From Parabacteroides sp. 52 (GTDB lineage Bacteria > Bacteroidota > Bacteroidia > Bacteroidales > Tannerellaceae): DNA of 64,000 nt. The stretch lies in contig NZ_QVMG01000001.1 of NCBI RefSeq assembly GCF_010500925.1, forward strand, positions 434,001 through 498,000, written 5' to 3'. The notes under the pieces were generated by a model. That model was not told the origin of the DNA. It did not search any database and worked only from the letters and a program-made list of their open reading frames with translations. Positions 59,566 through 64,000 of the stretch are shown here, in pieces. Made by a program: the position numbers and the translations under genes. Every line of letters starts with the position of its first letter. The first letter of the stretch is position 1.

Positions 59566-61665
59566 ATGATTGATCAACCTACAATAGATAGGATACTGGA
59601 CGCTGCAAATATTGTGGATGTGGTATCCGAATTTGTCACCCTCAGACGACGGGGAGTAAACTACGTAGGGCTCTGTCCGTTTCATACCGATAAAACCCCA
59701 TCTTTCTACGTTTCACCAGCCAAGAATATATGCAAATGCTTTGCCTGCGGGGAAGGTGGCACAGCTGTTCATTTCATTATGAAACATGAGCAGATGACTT
59801 ATTTCGATGCTTTACGATACCTGGGAAAGAAATACAATATAGACATACAGGAAAGAGAACTGACCGACCGGGAAAAGCAGATTCGCAGTGACCGGGAAAG
59901 TATGCTTATCGTTAATACCTGGGCACAACAATACTTCAGCACCCAGCTCTACGAGCAGGAAGAAGGGAAAAATATTGGTCTTCGCTATTTCCGGGAAAGA
60001 GGTTTCCGGGAAGATATCATCCGTAAGTTTCAACTGGGTTATAGCCTGGACAAACGGGATGCTTTATACCTGGAAGCCACAAAAAGCGGGTATCAAAAAG
60101 AGTTTCTTGAGAAAACAGGTCTGATTATTGCCTATGATAACGGAAATGTAAACGACCGTTTCCGCGGCAGGGTGATGTTCCCAGTGCATACCTTGAGTGG
60201 TAAAGTTGTTGCCTTTGGTGGCCGCACATTGAAAAAAGATGAAAAGACAGCCAAATATGTCAACTCCCCGGAGAGTGAGATCTATCATAAGAGCAATGAA
60301 CTCTATGGTATCTTCTTCGCCAAACAACCGATCGTAAAAGCCGATCGTTGTTATCTGGTGGAAGGATATACGGATGTGATCTCCATGCACCAGGCAGGTA
60401 TAGAAAATGTGGTCGCTTCCTCCGGTACCGCATTGACCCAGGGACAGATACGCCTGATTCGTCGCTTCACAAACAATATCACAGTCTTGTATGACGGAGA
60501 TGCTGCCGGTATCAAAGCGGCTATTCGCGGAATCGATATGCTTTTGGAAGAAGGAATGAACATCAAAGTCGTCCTCCTACCTGACGGAGAAGACCCCGAC
60601 TCCTACGCCCGCAAGCATAATGCTACAGGCTTCAATGAGTTTATTCAAAAGAGCGAAACTGATTTCATCCGCTTCAAGACCAAACTCTTATTGGAGGACG
60701 CAGGAAACGATCCGATCAAACGCTCCTCTCTTATCAATGACATTATACGATCTGTAGCTATTATCCCTGACACGATTGCACGGACGGTGTATATCCGCGA
60801 ATGCAGCAGTATGTTGGAGGTCGATGAAAGGGTATTACTCAATGAAGTCAATAAGATCCGCTTACAGAATGAGGAGAAACGGACTGCGCAAACAGCCTCT
60901 CCCACAGCACCTCTGCCTCCTCCTATCCCGGCCGGTTATGTAGATTACCCGGCATATAACCCACAGGATGGGAATATACCCGATATGCCCGGAGCTGATG
61001 CTCCGCCTCCTCCACCGGAAGATTTGCCGCAGGAGGAGACTGGATATGCCCCTCAGCCCCCACAAACAGAACCTACAATGCCACCTCCATCGCCCAAACG
61101 GTCTCCATTCGAGGTCTATGAGTTGGCCTTGTTACGCTATATCGTACGTTATGGAGAATTTGAGTTATACAAATACAAAGACGAAGAAAGCGGAGAGGAA
61201 GTGCGGACCTTGGTCATTGAATATATTCACAACGAACTGGCACAGGATGACCTTACCTTTCAGACCCCTTTGTTCAAGGAGATGTTGGATGAAGCTGTTT
61301 CTCATTATACGGAAGAAGGCTTCGTTGCCAATCGTTTTTTCCTGCACCATCCGAACCCAGCCATCAGCAAACTGGCAGCCAATCTGATGAGTGACAAATA
61401 CCAGCTTAGCAAATACCATTTCAAATTCCGTGTTTTGGAACAAGAAGAAGACAAACTGCAACAACTGGTACTCAAAGATATTTTCGCATTGAAAGACGCC
61501 TTCATAAACCACCGTATCAAAGACTTACATACTCAAATTAAAGACGCACAATATACAAAGGATATGGATCGCATCCTCGCACTCATGCAAGAACTGACAC
61601 AATTGAATAAAATAAAATATCACCTCAGCAAAGAACTGGGAGAACGAATCATATTAAAAATATAA
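59566..61665 (+). CDS. dnaG: DNA primase DnaG
   Basis: A 699-residue primase that makes RNA primers at replication forks. The N-terminal CHC2 zinc site is Cys37, His40, Cys58 and Cys61 (CPFH...CFAC). The catalytic core and TOPRIM domain follow (YLVEGYTDVISMHQAG, VLYDGDAAGIKA, LPDGEDPDSYA). Between the core and the C-terminal helicase-binding domain is a proline-rich tract of about 70 residues (about 445-515, with PLPPPIPAG, PPPPPED and TMPPPSPKRSP) that is absent from the usual bacterial primase. The C-terminus (from about 520) is helical. Confidence 0.95.
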   Translation: MIDQPTIDRILDAANIVDVVSEFVTLRRRGVNYVGLCPFHTDKTPSFYVSPAKNICKCFACGEGGTAVHFIMKHEQMTYFDALRYLGKKYNIDIQERELTDREKQIRSDRESMLIVNTWAQQYFSTQLYEQEEGKNIGLRYFRERGFREDIIRKFQLGYSLDKRDALYLEATKSGYQKEFLEKTGLIIAYDNGNVNDRFRGRVMFPVHTLSGKVVAFGGRTLKKDEKTAKYVNSPESEIYHKSNELYGIFFAKQPIVKADRCYLVEGYTDVISMHQAGIENVVASSGTALTQGQIRLIRRFTNNITVLYDGDAAGIKAAIRGIDMLLEEGMNIKVVLLPDGEDPDSYARKHNATGFNEFIQKSETDFIRFKTKLLLEDAGNDPIKRSSLINDIIRSVAIIPDTIARTVYIRECSSMLEVDERVLLNEVNKIRLQNEEKRTAQTASPTAPLPPPIPAGYVDYPAYNPQDGNIPDMPGADAPPPPPEDLPQEETGYAPQPPQTEPTMPPPSPKRSPFEVYELALLRYIVRYGEFELYKYKDEESGEEVRTLVIEYIHNELAQDDLTFQTPLFKEMLDEAVSHYTEEGFVANRFFLHHPNPAISKLAANLMSDKYQLSKYHFKFRVLEQEEDKLQQLVLKDIFALKDAFINHRIKDLHTQIKDAQYTKDMDRILALMQELTQLNKIKYHLSKELGERIILKI

Positions 61666-61677
61666 AACGAATTGCCT

Positions 61678-62595
61678 ATGTATTTTTTAGAAACCGAGGA
61701 CGTCGTGAAGCAATTTGCCAATCACAGGGCATTAAACAAAGTGAGCATCCGCGTCCCTCAAGGTAAAATCTTTGGGTTATTAGGTCCCAATGGGGCTGGA
61801 AAAACTACATTAATACGTATTATCAACCGAATCACTGCTCCCGACAGTGGAATCGTTCGCTTCAACGGCAGGGAGTCACAACCGGAAGACGTCTTTCAAA
61901 TCGGCTATCTGCCGGAAGAACGCGGGTTATACAAAAAAATGAAAGTGAGCGAACAAGCTATTTACCTGGCTCAGTTGAAAGGACTCTCTTACCACGATGC
62001 CCGCGAACGATTGATCAGCTGGTTTGAGAAATTCGACATCATGCGCTGGTGGAACAAGAAGCTGGAAGAGTTATCCAAAGGTATGCAACAGAAAGTACAG
62101 TTTATCATCACGGTCATACACAAACCGGAACTGCTGATATTCGATGAACCCTTCAGTGGTTTTGACCCGATCAATGCCGAACGATTGAAACAGGAGATCC
62201 TGGAACTCAAAGCGGCTGGGCACACTATCATCTTTTCAACACATAATATGGCTTCGGTAGAAGAAATATGCGATGAGATAGCCCTGATTAACAGTTCGGA
62301 AGTGATATTGTCCGGCGATGTAGAGGATGTGCGCAATCGTTTCAAAACAAACAATTTCAATTTATCCATACAAACAGGACACGAACCGCTACCGGATATA
62401 TGCAGTGTTTTATCTGAAGAGAGAAAAAATGGTATTACCCAACTGCGTATCCACAAAGAGAAAGAAATCAGTAATTCGGAATTACTTCGAGCCCTGGCTT
62501 CCCAATGCGAGATTTTATCATTCAACGAAGAAATCCCTTCCATGAACGATATATTCATAGATGTTGTATCCGCTGCTAATACGAAAAAATCATGA
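61678..62595 (+). CDS. ABC transporter ATP-binding protein (NatA/DrrA-like)
   Basis: A 305-residue ATPase from ATG 61678 (MYFLETEDVVKQFANH); a TTG at 61672 is in frame but less likely. It has Walker A LLGPNGAGKTT, a Q-loop region, signature LSKGMQQKVQFI (LSKGMQQK in place of LSGGQ) and Walker B LLIFDEPFSGFDPIN. The C-terminal about 85 residues form an extra domain typical of NatA/DrrA-type exporters. It starts 13 bases after dnaG and overlaps the permease gene by 4 bases. Confidence 0.92.
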   Translation: MYFLETEDVVKQFANHRALNKVSIRVPQGKIFGLLGPNGAGKTTLIRIINRITAPDSGIVRFNGRESQPEDVFQIGYLPEERGLYKKMKVSEQAIYLAQLKGLSYHDARERLISWFEKFDIMRWWNKKLEELSKGMQQKVQFIITVIHKPELLIFDEPFSGFDPINAERLKQEILELKAAGHTIIFSTHNMASVEEICDEIALINSSEVILSGDVEDVRNRFKTNNFNLSIQTGHEPLPDICSVLSEERKNGITQLRIHKEKEISNSELLRALASQCEILSFNEEIPSMNDIFIDVVSAANTKKS

Positions 62596-63914
62596 GTAAG
62601 ATAGGATTAATAATCAAAAGAGAATACCTGCACAGGGTAAGTAAAAAGTCATTTATCATACTGACTCTTCTTATGCCCTTCCTGATGGCGGCCATCGTTT
62701 TTGTCCCTTTATGGTTGGCTAGTCTCAAAGGGAGTGACATTCGTAACATCGCTATTATTGATGCTACCGGGAAATATGCCCCCCTATTGGAAGACACGGA
62801 AACGTATCACTTTATAGAAAGTGAAAAAAGCCTGGACGATTATCGGGCCAACCCGGATAAAGAATTATTCGCTATCCTGAATATCACTGCCGACCTATTG
62901 GAACATCCCAAGGCTGCCACACTCTACTCCGAGAAACAAGTGCCGGCAGAGTTAAGCCGCCTGGTAAATCGAACCATACGCAAGCAACTGGAAGACGATA
63001 AACTAGCGACCTTCGATATCCCTAATCTGAAAGAAATCATTCAGGAAAGCAAAGTCAGCTTCGATGTGCAAACGATCAAATGGAGTGGCGACGGAACAGA
63101 AAAAGCATCTTCAGCCAAAGTGGCTTCTGTGGTCGGTATGATCTTTACGATGATCGTATATATGTTTATCCTTATCTATGGAGCCATGGTGATGCAAGGG
63201 GTTATGGAAGAAAAAACAAATCGCATCGTAGAAGTGATGGTTTCTTCTGTCCGTCCTTTTGAACTGATGATGGGCAAAATCGTCGGTATCGGATTGGTAG
63301 GCCTTACACAGATCTTTATGTGGGGGATACTGACCATGGTATTATTCACCATCGGAGGCTTCTTTTTCACCGGAGGTATACAGGCGGACCCGGCAGCGCT
63401 GCAACAAGGATTACAGATGGGTGCCACCGGAATGGATATGTCGGCTATGAGCAATCAGCCCGGAGCAGAAATATTTGCCCTGGTAAACACCATCAACTTT
63501 GTTGAAATAGGTGCTTACTTTATCATCTTTTTCATAGGAGGATATATGTTGTATGCGGCTATATTCGCAGCTATCGGATCTGCCGTTGACAACCAGGAAG
63601 ATACCCAGCAGTTTATGGCTCCCATCACTATTTTCCTTGTATTTGCATTGTATGCAGGTATTTACAGCATGGAAAACCCGGATGGACCGCTCGCCTTCTG
63701 GTGTTCAATGATCCCCTTTACCTCCCCCATCGTCATGATGATACGTATACCTTTTGAAATACCGCTTTGGGAAAAATGCCTTTCGGTAGTCATCCTCTAT
63801 ATTTCTTTCATTGCTATAATCTGGCTTTCAGGAAAGATTTACAGAGTCGGTATCCTTATGTACGGTAAAAAACCTAGCCTAAAAGAAATGGCTAAGTGGA
63901 TACGATTTAAATAG
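62592..63914 (+). CDS. ABC-2 type transporter permease (NatB-like)
   Basis: A 440-residue permease. One span near the N-terminus (SFIILTLLMPFLMAAIVFVPLW) is followed by a large extracytoplasmic domain (about residues 40-175). Five or more spans then follow in the C-terminal half (GMIFTMIVYMFILIYGAMVM, MWGILTMVLFTIGGFFFT, AYFIIFFIGGYMLYAAIF). The EEKTNRIVEVMVSSVRPFELMMGK motif is characteristic of NatB/ABC-2 permeases. ATG overlaps the ATPase stop (ATGA), so the two are coupled and form one exporter of unknown substrate. Confidence 0.92.
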   Translation: MSKIGLIIKREYLHRVSKKSFIILTLLMPFLMAAIVFVPLWLASLKGSDIRNIAIIDATGKYAPLLEDTETYHFIESEKSLDDYRANPDKELFAILNITADLLEHPKAATLYSEKQVPAELSRLVNRTIRKQLEDDKLATFDIPNLKEIIQESKVSFDVQTIKWSGDGTEKASSAKVASVVGMIFTMIVYMFILIYGAMVMQGVMEEKTNRIVEVMVSSVRPFELMMGKIVGIGLVGLTQIFMWGILTMVLFTIGGFFFTGGIQADPAALQQGLQMGATGMDMSAMSNQPGAEIFALVNTINFVEIGAYFIIFFIGGYMLYAAIFAAIGSAVDNQEDTQQFMAPITIFLVFALYAGIYSMENPDGPLAFWCSMIPFTSPIVMMIRIPFEIPLWEKCLSVVILYISFIAIIWLSGKIYRVGILMYGKKPSLKEMAKWIRFK

Positions 63915-64000
63915 GAGAAAGGAGGCAGAGGAGTTAAAGGAGTAAAAGTAGTCAGAGTAGTCAAAGGAGTTATCAGTCGCTTCGCGACTTAGTAGTTAAG
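63915..64000. repeat. GAGT/AGTAGTCA-rich imperfect repeat with small hairpin
   Basis: After the permease stop the DNA consists of imperfect GGAGTTAAA/AGTAGTCA-type units (GGAGTTAAAGGAGTAAAAGT, AGTAGTCAGAGTAGTCAAAG). Then comes the hairpin AGTCGC-TTC-GCGACT (63975-63989). It continues to the window edge. It is not obviously a terminator and encodes nothing visible. Confidence 0.5.

Noticed and set aside
1..64000. tRNA, rRNA, prophage or complete insertion sequence
   Set aside because: I scanned the intergenic stretches by eye and saw no cloverleaf, ribosomal sequence, transposase or phage structural gene. A covariance-model scan could still find a small RNA that I missed.

Overview
The window reads as chromosomal DNA from a Bacteroidales bacterium, most likely a Parabacteroides-like gut anaerobe. 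Evidence: many genes are preceded by the Bacteroidetes -7 box TAnnTTTG and have A-rich start regions instead of strong Shine-Dalgarno sites. NigD-like lipoproteins, a carboxypeptidase-regulatory TonB receptor, a sigma factor paired with a two-membrane anti-sigma protein, DUF3857/transglutaminase proteins and an nrfHA-ccs1-ccsA operon are all typical of this order. The genus is an inference. I see no rRNA, tRNA, prophage, CRISPR array or complete insertion sequence. Most of the window is ordinary housekeeping sequence.

Layout. 1-4.7 kb: smpB, a YIP1-type membrane protein, two NigD-like lipoproteins, then an ECF sigma factor with a fused anti-sigma/outer-membrane barrel partner. 4.7-8.4 kb: a metal-handling cluster (Cys/His-rich secreted protein, TonB receptor, periplasmic HMA protein) ending in a strong terminator. 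8.4-14.2 kb: GHL10 glycosidase, trxB, lolA-like, ftsK. 14.4-27.7 kb: plus-strand metabolism (DUF5063, exonuclease, rlmI-type methyltransferase, folC, MFS, ispE, ygiQ, tkt, rpiB, M20 peptidase, lysophospholipid acyltransferase). 27.8-35.7 kb: beta-mannosidase, acyl-CoA ligase and mfd on the minus strand. 35.8-43 kb: a menaquinone operon containing two gene fusions (HAD-hotdog thioesterase and MenC-MenE). 43-49.4 kb: two DUF3857 proteins, a lipoprotein, a second ECF sigma/membrane pair and an orphan hicB with a decayed hicA. 49.5-51.3 kb: an ABC-F protein with a leader peptide and competing hairpins. 51.4-55.7 kb: nitrite ammonification (nrfHA) with its own cytochrome c maturation genes, preceded by a 56-bp perfect palindrome. 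55.8-63.9 kb: a pseudo-protease/TPR protein, an Fsr-type efflux pump, a zinc-ribbon/FHA protein, dnaG and a NatAB-type ABC transporter.

The most unusual signals are not genes. Three intergenic loci each carry exactly four 20-bp palindromes at 22-bp spacing. Two of them, about 46 kb apart, share an 83-bp identical block that includes the last codons and stop of the ABC-F gene. The ABC-F 5' leader looks like an antibiotic-type ribosome attenuator. A 98-bp inverted-repeat element with TGGAA on both sides looks like a small non-autonomous transposable element. menC appears to be read through, or started inside, a CAATTGA-type repeat.
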